NCBI GenBank assembly: GCA_023400405.1
Contig: JAEXFD010000015.1
Span: 1-31,213, forward strand
Source: Pseudomonadota bacterium
GTDB taxonomy: Bacteria; Pseudomonadota; Alphaproteobacteria; Sphingomonadales; Sphingomonadaceae
DNA length: 31,213 nt
Direction: 5' to 3'
The translations under genes were made by a program, and so were the position numbers. Below, piece by piece: positions 1-10,817 of this stretch. Below the pieces are notes generated by a model. The model searched no databases, was not told the origin of the DNA, and saw only the letters and a list, made by a program, of their open reading frames with translations. The stretch's first letter is position 1. Each line of letters starts with the position of its first letter.

Positions 1-1
1 G

Positions 2-2425
<2,424 letters not shown>

Positions 2426-2434
2426 GCTACCGGG

Positions 2435-2460
2435 CCCGGGCCGCAATCCTGCGGCCCGGG
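2435..2460. terminator. GC-rich hairpin between convergent clpB and a small secreted-protein gene
   Basis: A perfect 11-bp inverted repeat (cccgggccgca, loop atcc, tgcggcccggg) starts 10 bases after the clpB stop. Only a short TT follows on the plus strand and there is no T-run on the minus strand. It is therefore a plausible but not classic intrinsic terminator. Its place between two converging genes fits transcription termination. Confidence 0.5.
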
Positions 2461-2485
2461 TTCGCCCGGCCATCAGGCGCCCGGT

Positions 2486-2764
2486 TCAGCAGCCGGCTTG
2501 GCGCTGGCAGGTGCCGGTCTGGTTACGCTCGATATTCTGGCGGTCGAGCTGGCGCTTCTCGGCCCATTGCGCGCGCGTCATGCAGACCCGCCGGCTTTGA
2601 AGCCTGCTGCCCAGAACGTCCTGCTTCTCACAAACGACCTGATTGGGATCGAGCCCCGACCGCTTGGGCTTCTCGGTCTGATCCGTTTGCTGTTGCGCCA
2701 AGGCGCTTCCTGCCGCCAGCGAACATGCCAGTCCAACCGCGACCCAGGCCAAACGAACTCTCAT
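2486..2764 (-). CDS. Small exported protein with four cysteines, function unknown
   Basis: A 92-residue protein with a clear N-terminal signal sequence (VRLAWVAVGLACSLAAGSALA, cleavage after ALA), so probably periplasmic. The mature part is hydrophilic, starts with a Q-rich stretch, and carries four cysteines (VVCEK, RVCMTR, TGTCQ and the final AGC). Two ATG codons lie three codons apart. The GGAGG ends only one base before the first (2771-2773) and ten before the second (2762-2764), so I chose the second; the first would add MSV. It lies 59 bases downstream of the sulfotransferase gene on the same strand and could be its distal operon partner. I cannot assign a function; similar short Cys-containing exported proteins are, as I recall, common in sphingomonads. 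Confidence 0.75.
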   Translation of the reverse strand: MRVRLAWVAVGLACSLAAGSALAQQQTDQTEKPKRSGLDPNQVVCEKQDVLGSRLQSRRVCMTRAQWAEKRQLDRQNIERNQTGTCQRQAGC

Positions 2765-2823
2765 CACACTCATCCCTCCAAAGACGATCCCGCAGACGCG
2801 AGATGCAAAGCCCGTCGCAAAAT

Positions 2824-4833
2824 CTATAACGAATATCCGAACTTATCCACCCAAGGCGAAACCACCGGGAAGATCGGCGCGAGGTGATCGCGATAGCGCT
2901 GCCAGCGCCCGGCCGCGCGTCGGTAGATCGGCTCGGTCACCTGAGAATAGCTGGCGGTGGTGATCAGCCCGCGTGAGCGCGCGGTACGGCGATGATCGAG
3001 CGCCTCTGCCCGCCATTCGAGCCCCAGCCAATCGAACAAGGGGCGCACTTCCGCCTCGACGTCTTCGACCAGCCGCTCGTAGACGATTTCGTGCACGGCC
3101 ATGTCGAACAGGCCACGGGCCGTTTCCCAATGGCGGAAGCTGAGATCGTAGAACTCAGCGGCGTCGCCGAGCGAGAGAAAGTTCGACATCGCCCGGTTCA
3201 GCCGAAAATTGCTCATCAGGCAGCTCAGCAACACGTCGCAGGGGTGACGGAGGGCGAGGATGATGCGCGCCTGCGGAAACAGGCGCCGGATCACCGGCAG
3301 CTTGTAGAGGTAGAGCGGCGACTTATCGATCAGCATTCGCCCCGCTGGCAGTTCGACATATTTGGAGACCTCCGCGAAATAGTGCTCGCGGGCCGCTTCG
3401 ATCGCGGCCTCGTCCATGGCGGCAAGCGCCTCGAGCCCGCCGATCGCGTCGTCCACCGCGTTGAGCGCGGGCTTTTCCTCCAGGACGATCGTATCGGGAT
3501 GACCCATCAGGATCGTATCGAGCAACGTCGTACCCGAGCGGGGGAAGCCCACGAGGAAAACGGGATCCGCCCGTCCTTCCCGCGGGTCCGGCGTCCAGCT
3601 GTCGGCCCATTCGGGAGTCATCTGCGCGATTTCCGTGCGGAGTTGCTCGCGTAGCGCCGCGGCACGGACCAGAGGCGCGGATCCGTCCCCCGCGTGGAGC
3701 CTACCCGTCTCTTCGATCCAATGAAACGCTTCGTCGGTGCGGCCCAGCCGATCGAGCAGGATCGCGCGCAGATGCGCCGTGCGTTCGGGCTCGATTTCGG
3801 CGGGCACGCGATCGAGGCATTCCAGCGCCTCCTCAAAGCGATCGGCGCGGCGATGATCGAAAGCGGCGATCAAGTCGCGCGTTCCGGCATCCATGCCATT
3901 GGTTTCGGCAAGGGCCAGCAGGGGCGCCAATTCTTCGCCGCGATTGTTGTGTTCGTAATGGATCGCCAGGCCGAGATAGGCGAGCTGTTCCTGCGGGCGG
4001 TGTTCGAGCACGCGCAGATAGGCGCGTTCTGACTTCTCCGCCTCCATGATCAGCCCATATTCGATCGCGAGTTTGAGCTGGATGACCATGTCGTCGGGAT
4101 CGCGGATCGCCGCAGCTTCCAGCGACTCGAGCGCCGCATCGTGCTTCGCCTCGCCCTTCAGCAGCACATAGAGTTCGTGGAGCGGGCGCGCATCTTGGGG
4201 GAAGTCGCGCGCCGCGTCGCGTAACGCGGTCTCCGCCTCCGCATTGCGCCCCGCCGCCCGAAGCGTGAGCGCCAGGTTCAGCCGGGTCGGCGCCGCAGTC
4301 GGGTCGATTGCGACCGCCTGCTCGAGCACTGCGACCGCACCGTCCAGGTCTCCGAGCGCGGATCGCGCATTGCCGAGATTGTTGAGGCTCTCGAAATCGC
4401 GCGGGGCGCGATCGATGACGAATTCATAGGCCTGCGCGGCATCCTCGAAATGGCCGAGCTCCTGGGCAACGAACCCACGATAGCGCGCAATACGGAGCGA
4501 CGGATCGGTGGCGGCGCGCGCCATAGTCGCAACCGCAAGGGCGCCCTCGAGGTCGCCGCGATCAATCTCGACCGCAATGCGGTTGCAGGCGATCGTGACG
4601 TCGTCGGGACGAAGCGCATGTGCCTCGGCGAGATGCGCCGCCGCCTGGTCGAGCGCGCCGCGCCGCGCGCAGACCATCCCCAGAAAGGCATGGAGCGGCG
4701 CTGGATCGTCGCTCTCCGGCAGGGCCGCCTCGGCGATCGCCTGGGCACCGGCCAGATCGCCGGACTGGGCCCGACGCAGGGCATCGGACAACGCGATGCC
4801 GGCCGGCCGCGCCGTGGTGCTGGGTTCGTTCAT
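2824..4833 (-). CDS. TPR-repeat sulfotransferase family protein
   Basis: A 669-residue two-part protein. Residues 1-400 are helical tetratricopeptide-type repeats, for example SLNNLGNARSALGDLDGAV at about 149-167, which normally bind proteins. Residues about 422-669 form a PAPS-dependent sulfotransferase domain: the 5'-phosphosulfate loop GFPRSGTT at 429-436, the conserved LIDKSPLYLYKLP at 501-513, a 3'-phosphate-binding segment LRHPCDVLLS at 528-537, and the terminal SQVTEPIYRRAAGRW motif. There is no signal peptide, so it is probably cytoplasmic. The acceptor is unknown; the TPR half makes a protein or peptide acceptor conceivable, but that is inference. It follows the TonB-dependent receptor on the same strand after 91 bases containing a terminator-like hairpin. 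The start is ATG at 4831-4833 with a weak AAGG six bases upstream. Confidence 0.9.
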   Translation of the reverse strand: MNEPSTTARPAGIALSDALRRAQSGDLAGAQAIAEAALPESDDPAPLHAFLGMVCARRGALDQAAAHLAEAHALRPDDVTIACNRIAVEIDRGDLEGALAVATMARAATDPSLRIARYRGFVAQELGHFEDAAQAYEFVIDRAPRDFESLNNLGNARSALGDLDGAVAVLEQAVAIDPTAAPTRLNLALTLRAAGRNAEAETALRDAARDFPQDARPLHELYVLLKGEAKHDAALESLEAAAIRDPDDMVIQLKLAIEYGLIMEAEKSERAYLRVLEHRPQEQLAYLGLAIHYEHNNRGEELAPLLALAETNGMDAGTRDLIAAFDHRRADRFEEALECLDRVPAEIEPERTAHLRAILLDRLGRTDEAFHWIEETGRLHAGDGSAPLVRAAALREQLRTEIAQMTPEWADSWTPDPREGRADPVFLVGFPRSGTTLLDTILMGHPDTIVLEEKPALNAVDDAIGGLEALAAMDEAAIEAAREHYFAEVSKYVELPAGRMLIDKSPLYLYKLPVIRRLFPQARIILALRHPCDVLLSCLMSNFRLNRAMSNFLSLGDAAEFYDLSFRHWETARGLFDMAVHEIVYERLVEDVEAEVRPLFDWLGLEWRAEALDHRRTARSRGLITTASYSQVTEPIYRRAAGRWQRYRDHLAPIFPVVSPWVDKFGYSL

Positions 4834-4860
4834 TGCTCGCCTTATGCGCGTCGTGCTGGG

Positions 4861-4902
4861 CCGAATAAAGAGGGGGCGGCCGGCATGGTGCCGACCGCCC
4901 CC
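4861..4902 (-). terminator. Rho-independent terminator or attenuator after the receptor gene
   Basis: Inverted repeat 4872-4885 / 4889-4902: 13 of 14 positions pair, with one mismatch and a three-base loop. Read on the minus strand it is followed by tctttatt, giving the stem plus U-rich tail of an intrinsic terminator. It sits between the receptor stop and the sulfotransferase start, so it should reduce read-through from the receptor into the sulfotransferase. Confidence 0.75.
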
Positions 4903-4924
4903 GATGCTCCGATCGATCAGGCGA

Positions 4925-7900
4925 TCAGAAGTTCAGCGTCACGCCCGCGAACAGATAGCGGCCGAGCGCATCGTAGGTCGCGGGATAGGTGTTGCCGTTG
5001 CACGGACCAGTCGGGCACTGGTTCGAACCTGCGCGGCCGGCATTGCCCGAAGTGACGAGCGGCGGCTCGAGATCGAACAGGTTGTTCACGCCGAGACGGA
5101 AGGTGTAGGCCTTGCCGATCGAGAACGTGCCCATCAGGTCGATATAGTTATACGGCTTGAGGCGGGCACCCGGATTGAAAACATAAGGTCCGGTCAGCAC
5201 GGCATCCGAGCTGCGTGCCTGCGAATAGATCGGGCCGATATAGCGCCACTGCGCCGAAAGTCCGATATTCTCGTTGGCCTGCCAGCTCGCGCGCAGCTTG
5301 TGCCGCCACTTGGGCAGCGGCGCGCCGGCATCCGTCGTGCCGCCGCTGCTGCAGGTCGCGCCATAATAGCCGGCACAATCATAGCTGCCGTTCGGGAGGC
5401 CGTTCTTGATCCCATACTGGTCGAGATAGGTCCCCTGCATGTTGAGCGACAACTTGCCGAGCGAGCCAAGCCCGATCGAGTAGCTCGCGCCAACCTCGAT
5501 ACCCTTGGTCTGAAGCTCGCCGACATTGTTCGGCAAGTTCGAGACATAGCCCCCCGGCGTCAGCCAGAGCGAGCCCGCCGCGTCACGATGGACGAGGCTG
5601 CAAGAAGCAGGCGTGTAGGTCGCGGTCGCGGTGGCGCAGTCCTGCAGGACGGCATCCGGCCCGAAGGAACGGATCGCGTTCTTCACCTTGATGTCGAAGT
5701 AATCGACGGTGATCGCCAGCTTCGAGAAGAAGCTGGGCTGGATCACGACGCCAACGGTCTTGGTCGTCGCGATTTCCGGCTGCAGGTTGGTGTTGCCGCC
5801 GATGAGCCCGTTATACTGGCCCGCCGGGTTGCCGGACACACCTTGCCCCACCGCGATTCCTTGAGCACGGCAGCCATAATTGGTCGCCGTGATCGGGCCG
5901 ATATCGGCGCAAGGATCGAGCGTTCCGACAAGGCCTACCGTCGGCGTCGAGAACAGTTCCTGCAGGTTCGGTGCGCGCACGGCACGGTTGTAGGTACCGC
6001 GGAAACGAATGTCCGAAACCGGCGCGAAGTCGATGCCGATCTTATAGGTATCGGTGTCGAACTTGCTGCCGCCGCTGGTCTTGTACGACGAACGGCGATA
6101 GCCGGCGTTGAGCGACAGCGAGTCGATGAAGCTGTTCTGCACGATCGGAATCTGCGTCTCCCCGAAGAATTCGATCACGCGGAAGTTGCCCGAAATCGGC
6201 AGCGTCGCGCCACCCTGGCCGGTCAGGTCACCGGTCTGGAATGCGCTGTCGGTCATCAGTTCGAGCGACGAACGACGCCATTCGACGCCGAGGTTCACGC
6301 CGATGCCGTCCTGCGCCCAGGGGAACTTCGCGCCATACTGTCCCAGGTCGCCAGTGAACGAGAGGTTTGCCACCTGCTCGGTCGTGTTGCCCTTCTGGAA
6401 GCCAGTCGCACTCAAATAAGCGAGCGCTGCCGGGCTCACCTGGCCGGGGCCGGCAAACACATTGTACGGCACGCACGAGGTGTCGGTGCCGTTGAGCACC
6501 GAGCGGCAGATCGGATTGACGCCCGCCACGCGGGGATCGTCGACGACGTCCAGCGCACGGTTGAGCCGCGCGACCGAGAATTCGTTCGAGTAAACCTGCG
6601 AATAGTTCACGCGGCCATATTGATACGAAGCGTCATAGCTCCACGCCGGCGACAGGTCACCCTTGGCACCGATCACGCCACGGAAATTGGTGTGCTGGAG
6701 ATCGGCCTGGCGCGGACCGCCTTCGGTGTTGCGGCGCAGCAGCTGCATGAAGGCGATGTTGTACGGCGTCCCGGTATTGGTATCGAAGAAGGTCAGCGGC
6801 GCTGCACCGGGATTGGGGTTGTAAGGCGCGGCGGCGGCGAGCGGGAAGTTGCCCAGATAGCCGTTGATCAGGTTGCCCGGCGCGCAGATGACGCTGCGCT
6901 GAGCCGCGCTCATCAGCGGGTTGTTGCAGTTCACCGTAAGCGTGTTGCCGAAATCGCCCGACGGCGCGATCTGCGCGACCGTGCGGTCGTCCATGAACAT
7001 GAATTCGAGATAGGGCTTGAAGCCCGAGCTCACTTCATAATTCACGAAGGCGCCTGCCGTGAAACGCTCGTCCGGCCGCTGATAATAGTTGGTCGGTGCG
7101 AAGTTATAGCGCGTCGTGGTATTTTCGAAGCCGCCGTTCGGGAAGAAGGTGTAGACCGTGGACGACGCCGTGTTCAGCGTCGGGTCGAACAGGATCGCGG
7201 TGCCGTTCCCGGAGGTCAGCGATCCGCCGCATTGCGGGCGACCGGCGCCGGTGTTCTGGATCGTGCATGCGCTGTAGTCGCGACGTGCCTGGGTGACGGC
7301 ATTGACCTTGCGGTAGCCGAAATAGGCCATGGCATGGCCGCGCTCGCCCAGCGAAGTGCCGAACGCTAAGGTGCCGTCGAACGCCCCGCCATCGACGACG
7401 CTGCCGGTGGGATAGGAAAAGCCCGGCTGCCCGGATGCCGCACGCGCGTTGAGCAGCGGCGGAGTCACGGTGTTACGGTTGCTGTGCTGGTAGAAGCTGT
7501 ACTGGCCGTCGATCCGGAACCCTTCGAAATCGGTGTCCAGGATGAAGTTGACCACGCCGGCGACCGCATCGGCGCCGTAGGTCGACGAGGCGCCGCCGGT
7601 GAGTACCTCGACGCGCTTCACCATCGCTGCCGGGATGATGTTGATGTCGGCCGCAGAGCCGCTGGTCGGGCTAGGGTCGCCCGGCATCAGGCGCCGGCCG
7701 TTGACCAGGGTGAGCGTACGGCTGGTGCCGAGGCCGCGAAGGTCGACCGTGGCAGTGCCGTCCGCGCCGTTGGCGAGCGAGCTCGCCTGGCTGGCCGAAA
7801 CCGAAGGCAGCGAGTTGAGCAGGTCCTCGATCCGGGTCGTGCCCTGCGCCTTGATGTCTTCCGACGAGACGACCGTGACCGGCGCCGTCGAAGTCAGGTT

Positions 7901-8104
7901 CGGCTGCGGAATGCGCGAGCCGGTGACGATGATGTCCTGGCCCTGCTGCGGAGCGTCATCGCTCTGCGCGGGCACCTGGGTCTGGTCGGAGGTCGTCGAA
8001 GCGTCCTGCGCCATCGCGGGGCTGGCGATCAGCACGCCGGCCACCGTGAGCGCGGTCAGAGCGCTGCTCGCACGCAACACGCGCGTCATCTGCGTCTTCT
8101 TCAT
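4925..8104 (-). CDS. TonB-dependent outer-membrane receptor
   Basis: A 1059-residue receptor. Residues 1-32 are a signal peptide ending AMA. A TonB-box-like DIIVTGSRI follows at 57-65, then a plug domain at about 70-190 (motifs IEDLLNSLPSVS, VDLRGLG, LVNGRRL, GGASSTYGADAVAGVVNFI). The rest is a long beta-barrel ending in the aromatic C-terminus FAGVTLNF typical of outer-membrane proteins. The length and the asparagine- and glycine-rich loops match the large Oar-like sphingomonad receptors. Such proteins import bulky substrates using TonB energy; the ligand cannot be told from sequence. GAGGG lies six bases before the ATG. A 245-bp upstream gap holds two dyads that may be regulatory. The neighbouring TPR-sulfotransferase may act with it. 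Confidence 0.95.
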   Translation of the reverse strand: MKKTQMTRVLRASSALTALTVAGVLIASPAMAQDASTTSDQTQVPAQSDDAPQQGQDIIVTGSRIPQPNLTSTAPVTVVSSEDIKAQGTTRIEDLLNSLPSVSASQASSLANGADGTATVDLRGLGTSRTLTLVNGRRLMPGDPSPTSGSAADINIIPAAMVKRVEVLTGGASSTYGADAVAGVVNFILDTDFEGFRIDGQYSFYQHSNRNTVTPPLLNARAASGQPGFSYPTGSVVDGGAFDGTLAFGTSLGERGHAMAYFGYRKVNAVTQARRDYSACTIQNTGAGRPQCGGSLTSGNGTAILFDPTLNTASSTVYTFFPNGGFENTTTRYNFAPTNYYQRPDERFTAGAFVNYEVSSGFKPYLEFMFMDDRTVAQIAPSGDFGNTLTVNCNNPLMSAAQRSVICAPGNLINGYLGNFPLAAAAPYNPNPGAAPLTFFDTNTGTPYNIAFMQLLRRNTEGGPRQADLQHTNFRGVIGAKGDLSPAWSYDASYQYGRVNYSQVYSNEFSVARLNRALDVVDDPRVAGVNPICRSVLNGTDTSCVPYNVFAGPGQVSPAALAYLSATGFQKGNTTEQVANLSFTGDLGQYGAKFPWAQDGIGVNLGVEWRRSSLELMTDSAFQTGDLTGQGGATLPISGNFRVIEFFGETQIPIVQNSFIDSLSLNAGYRRSSYKTSGGSKFDTDTYKIGIDFAPVSDIRFRGTYNRAVRAPNLQELFSTPTVGLVGTLDPCADIGPITATNYGCRAQGIAVGQGVSGNPAGQYNGLIGGNTNLQPEIATTKTVGVVIQPSFFSKLAITVDYFDIKVKNAIRSFGPDAVLQDCATATATYTPASCSLVHRDAAGSLWLTPGGYVSNLPNNVGELQTKGIEVGASYSIGLGSLGKLSLNMQGTYLDQYGIKNGLPNGSYDCAGYYGATCSSGGTTDAGAPLPKWRHKLRASWQANENIGLSAQWRYIGPIYSQARSSDAVLTGPYVFNPGARLKPYNYIDLMGTFSIGKAYTFRLGVNNLFDLEPPLVTSGNAGRAGSNQCPTGPCNGNTYPATYDALGRYLFAGVTLNF

Positions 8105-8277
8105 GTGGTTCCCTCATTTTCTCCCGGCGCGCACAGCGACGGGGTTATCTCCCGGCCTCGTCCCGCTGCGAATGCACGCAGGGCAAAGCTTACATGGATC
8201 GTGAAGTTCAACTTGGCCGGTGTAAAGCATTGGCAACGGGGCGCGTTGCGGCTTTGGAGACCGGTGTAGCCGAAAGG

Positions 8278-8320
8278 CAACATTGTTGTGATTTAATTGC
8301 GCTAACGAAACTCAGAGTTT
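8278..8320. promoter_or_regulatory. Two short dyads in the 245-bp gap upstream of the receptor
   Basis: The gap between the receptor start (8104) and the M23 peptidase stop (8350) holds no convincing gene. It contains two perfect odd-length palindromes: caaca-t-tgttg at 8278-8288 and aaactc-a-gagttt at 8308-8320. Their centres are about 31 bp apart, close to three helical turns, and lie in a locally AT-richer patch 175-215 bp upstream of the receptor ATG. They could be regulator binding sites. I see no convincing -35/-10 pair, so promoter placement is open. Confidence 0.3.
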
Positions 8321-8349
8321 GCGAATGTTGCGGCGCAGCGGAGTTCGGC

Positions 8350-9219
8350 TCACTCCGCAACCGGCATCGACCCCGCCGCCAGCAACGGATCGACCCGCGC
8401 CTCGCGCCATTTCAACCCCCAATGCAGGTGAGGCCCTGTCGCGCGCCCCGTCATGCCGACGGCGCCGATCGGCTGGCCGCGCTTGACGTGCTGGCCCACG
8501 CGCACGTCGATCCGCGACAGGTGCATGAAGGCACTGTTCAGCCCCATGCCGTGCTCGATCATCAAAAGGTTGCCCTCCAGCGTGAACGGCCGCGGCGCGG
8601 CGAGCACCACCACGCCATCCGCGGGCGCCAGCACCGTCGTTCCGGTCGGCCGGGCGATGTCGATCCCCGAATGATAGGCGCCGGGTTCTCCGCGATAGAT
8701 GCGCTGCGAGCCGAACAGCGTCGAGATCCGCCCGACCACCGGCCACAGGAACGGCATCTGGCGCCAGCCCTCGGCGTCGGTCTGCATCGTCCGCGCCGCT
8801 TCGATCTGGGCGAGTTCGCCCGGGCGCACGCGTTCGAATTCGGGGCGCGGCACGGGATATTTGGGCAGGGTATTGAGCCGCGAAATGTCCCAGGCGCGCG
8901 GCGCGATCGCGAGGTTCTGGCGCACTTGCGTTCCGTTGTTCAGCGTCGCGACGAGCGTGGCGTTCGGCCCGTGATCGCGATCGAAGCCGATCAGGAAGCT
9001 CCCGTCGCGCGTCACCGGAATCGAGGTGCCGTCGAGGCTGAGCAGGCTCGTGCCCTTAGGCGCGCGGCCGGTGACCAGACCTCCCTGGATCAGCTGACCT
9101 TCAAAGCTGAACGGCCCCGGCGCCGGAGCCAAGGAGGCCGCCGGCGTCGCGGGCAGCTGGGCGCTGCCGAACAGCGTGAAGAACAGGGCCGCGGCGGGCA
9201 GCCGCGCAGCGAGGCCCAT
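8350..9219 (-). CDS. M23-family metallopeptidase (peptidoglycan endopeptidase-like)
   Basis: A 289-residue exported protein with an N-terminal hydrophobic signal (LAARLPAAALFFTLFGSAQ) and a C-terminal lysostaphin-type M23 domain. The zinc ligands are visible: HSGID (His183, Asp187) and GPHLHWG (His264, His266). Members either cut peptide cross-links in the periplasm or, when degenerate, activate amidases; here the ligand set looks complete, which favours an active enzyme. The frame is open upstream, but I chose ATG 9217-9219. It forms TGATG with the stop of the preceding DUF2093 gene and has AAGGCGG about nine bases upstream. It is the last gene of a tight xseA-DUF2093-M23 operon. Confidence 0.9.
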   Translation of the reverse strand: MGLAARLPAAALFFTLFGSAQLPATPAASLAPAPGPFSFEGQLIQGGLVTGRAPKGTSLLSLDGTSIPVTRDGSFLIGFDRDHGPNATLVATLNNGTQVRQNLAIAPRAWDISRLNTLPKYPVPRPEFERVRPGELAQIEAARTMQTDAEGWRQMPFLWPVVGRISTLFGSQRIYRGEPGAYHSGIDIARPTGTTVLAPADGVVVLAAPRPFTLEGNLLMIEHGMGLNSAFMHLSRIDVRVGQHVKRGQPIGAVGMTGRATGPHLHWGLKWREARVDPLLAAGSMPVAE

Positions 9220-9416
9220 CAGCCGCGGGCCGCCTTGAGCGCGAGCTCGGCCGAGGCATAGGGCTCCTGCCGCTCGACGCTCCAATAGCGCAACGCCTCG
9301 ATCGGCACCTTCTCGCCGCTCACTGCACAGACGACATGGTCGCCCGGCGTGAGCACGCGAAAACCGTTCGCCATATAGTGCAGCCGCGCGGCACGGGTGG
9401 TGGAAGACATCAACAT
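9219..9416 (-). CDS. DUF2093 family small protein
   Basis: A 65-residue protein matching what I know of DUF2093: a short alphaproteobacterial family with the core LHYMANGFRVLTPGDHVVCAVSGEKVPIEALRYWS split over residues 12-46. Its function is unknown. There is no signal or membrane segment, so it should be cytoplasmic. It lies 24 bases after xseA and its stop overlaps the peptidase start by one base (TGATG), implying co-transcription and translational coupling. GAGAGGA lies about eleven bases before the first ATG; the third codon is also ATG. Occurrence next to xseA is, to my recollection, common in alphaproteobacteria. Confidence 0.85.
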   Translation of the reverse strand: MLMSSTTRAARLHYMANGFRVLTPGDHVVCAVSGEKVPIEALRYWSVERQEPYASAELALKAARG

Positions 9417-9440
9417 GGCGCGGCGATCCTCTCGAACGAA

Positions 9441-10817
9441 TTACAGCAGGCTCGGCTGTTCGGTCTTGGGCGCATCATAGGATTTGGTGCCCGCGCGCTC
9501 AACCCGGGCATCGACCGGGCCATCGATGAAGTGGAGCGTGACGGCCCCCGCCGCCCGCGCACCCTCGGCGGTGCCGATCACCTTGCGCGTGCCGCGCGCC
9601 TCGACCCAGGCATAGCCTTTCTTGAGCGGCAGCTCGGGATGGACCAGCTCGAGATGGCGCCCGACTCCGTCCAGCCGCTGCCGCGCCGCGGCGAGCCGCT
9701 GGTCGAGCATCGCCGGACGCAGTGCGCCGCCCGAGCGATCGAGCTGGTGGCGGGCCAGCGTCACCCGCCGCTCGAGCGCGCGATCGAGCCGGCCGCCGAG
9801 ATCGTCCATTCGCTGGCGCTGCGGCCCGAGCAGTGCGTCGCGCTTGGGCAGCACCCGGACCAGCGCAGCGAGCCGCTCGCCCGCCCGCTCGCGATAGCGC
9901 CGCACGCAGCGTTCGGTGCGGTGCGCCAGCGTTGCGACCGTGTGGCGCACGTCCGCCAGCACCGGCACGGCGATCTCGGCCGCCGCGGTCGGCGTCGGCG
10001 CGCGCAGGTCCGCGGCGAAATCGCACAGGCTGGTGTCGGTCTCGTGCCCGACCGCCGAGATCAGCGGCAGCCGGCATTCGGCAACCGCGCGCACCACCAC
10101 TTCCTCGTTGAACGCCCAGAGATCCTCGATCGAGCCGCCGCCGCGCGCGACGATCAGCAGGTCGGGCCGCGGCACCGGGCCGCCGGGCGCAATCGCATCG
10201 AAGCCGCGGATCGCCGCCGCCACTTCCTGCGCCGCGCCCTCGCCCTGCACCTTGACCGGCCAGACCAGCACATGGCTGGGAAAGCGATCCTCGAGCCGGT
10301 GGAGGATGTCGCGGATCACCGCACCGGTGGGCGAAGTCACCACGCCGATGACGCGCGGCATATAGGGCAGCTTCTGCTTGCGTGCGGCGTCGAACAGCCC
10401 CTCGCCGGCGAGCTTCGCCTTCAATTTCTCGAACAGCGCCATCAGCGCGCCTTCGCCCGCCAGCTCCATCCGCTCGATGACGATCTGGTATTTGGAGCGG
10501 CCGGGATAGGTGGTGAGCTTGCCGGTCGCGATCACTTCGATCCCGTCCTGCGGCTGGAAAGGCAGCGCCTGCGCCGCGCCGCGCCAGATCACGCCGTCGA
10601 TCACCGCATCGGCATCCTTGAGCGCCAGGTAGCCATGGCCCGACGCGGCACGCTTCCACCCCGAAATCTCGCCGCGCAGCCGGACATGGCCGAACTCGCC
10701 CTCGACCATCCGCTTCAGCTTCATCGACAATTCGCCGACGCTGAGCGGCGGTGCGTTGTCCCCCGGCATCGGCTCGGCTACGAGCCGCGCTGGCATGTCG
10801 GAAAAGGGGTCGGCCAT
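9441..10817 (-). CDS. xseA: Exodeoxyribonuclease VII large subunit
   Basis: The large subunit of exonuclease VII, which with XseB degrades single-stranded DNA in both directions during repair. The 458 residues carry an N-terminal OB-fold (about 25-120), then the catalytic region with ARGGGSIEDLWAFNEE (224-239) and SAVGHETDTSLCDF (254-267), followed by APTPTAAAE, and a long arginine-rich helical tail that forms the coiled coil. The length is normal for the family. No small subunit (xseB) lies nearby, as is usual. The start codon (10815-10817) overlaps the purD start on the other strand in a shared CATG. An AGGA five bases upstream supports it. It leads the xseA-DUF2093-M23 operon. Confidence 0.96.
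   Translation of the reverse strand: MADPFSDMPARLVAEPMPGDNAPPLSVGELSMKLKRMVEGEFGHVRLRGEISGWKRAASGHGYLALKDADAVIDGVIWRGAAQALPFQPQDGIEVIATGKLTTYPGRSKYQIVIERMELAGEGALMALFEKLKAKLAGEGLFDAARKQKLPYMPRVIGVVTSPTGAVIRDILHRLEDRFPSHVLVWPVKVQGEGAAQEVAAAIRGFDAIAPGGPVPRPDLLIVARGGGSIEDLWAFNEEVVVRAVAECRLPLISAVGHETDTSLCDFAADLRAPTPTAAAEIAVPVLADVRHTVATLAHRTERCVRRYRERAGERLAALVRVLPKRDALLGPQRQRMDDLGGRLDRALERRVTLARHQLDRSGGALRPAMLDQRLAAARQRLDGVGRHLELVHPELPLKKGYAWVEARGTRKVIGTAEGARAAGAVTLHFIDGPVDARVERAGTKSYDAPKTEQPSLL

Noticed and set aside
4508..7369. 953-codon open frame antisense to the sulfotransferase and receptor
   Set aside because: Arginine- and alanine-rich translation without domains; it mirrors the codon bias of the two real minus-strand genes.
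8101..8283. 60-codon minus-strand frame in the receptor leader
   Set aside because: No ribosome site and no credible protein character; more likely untranslated leader.
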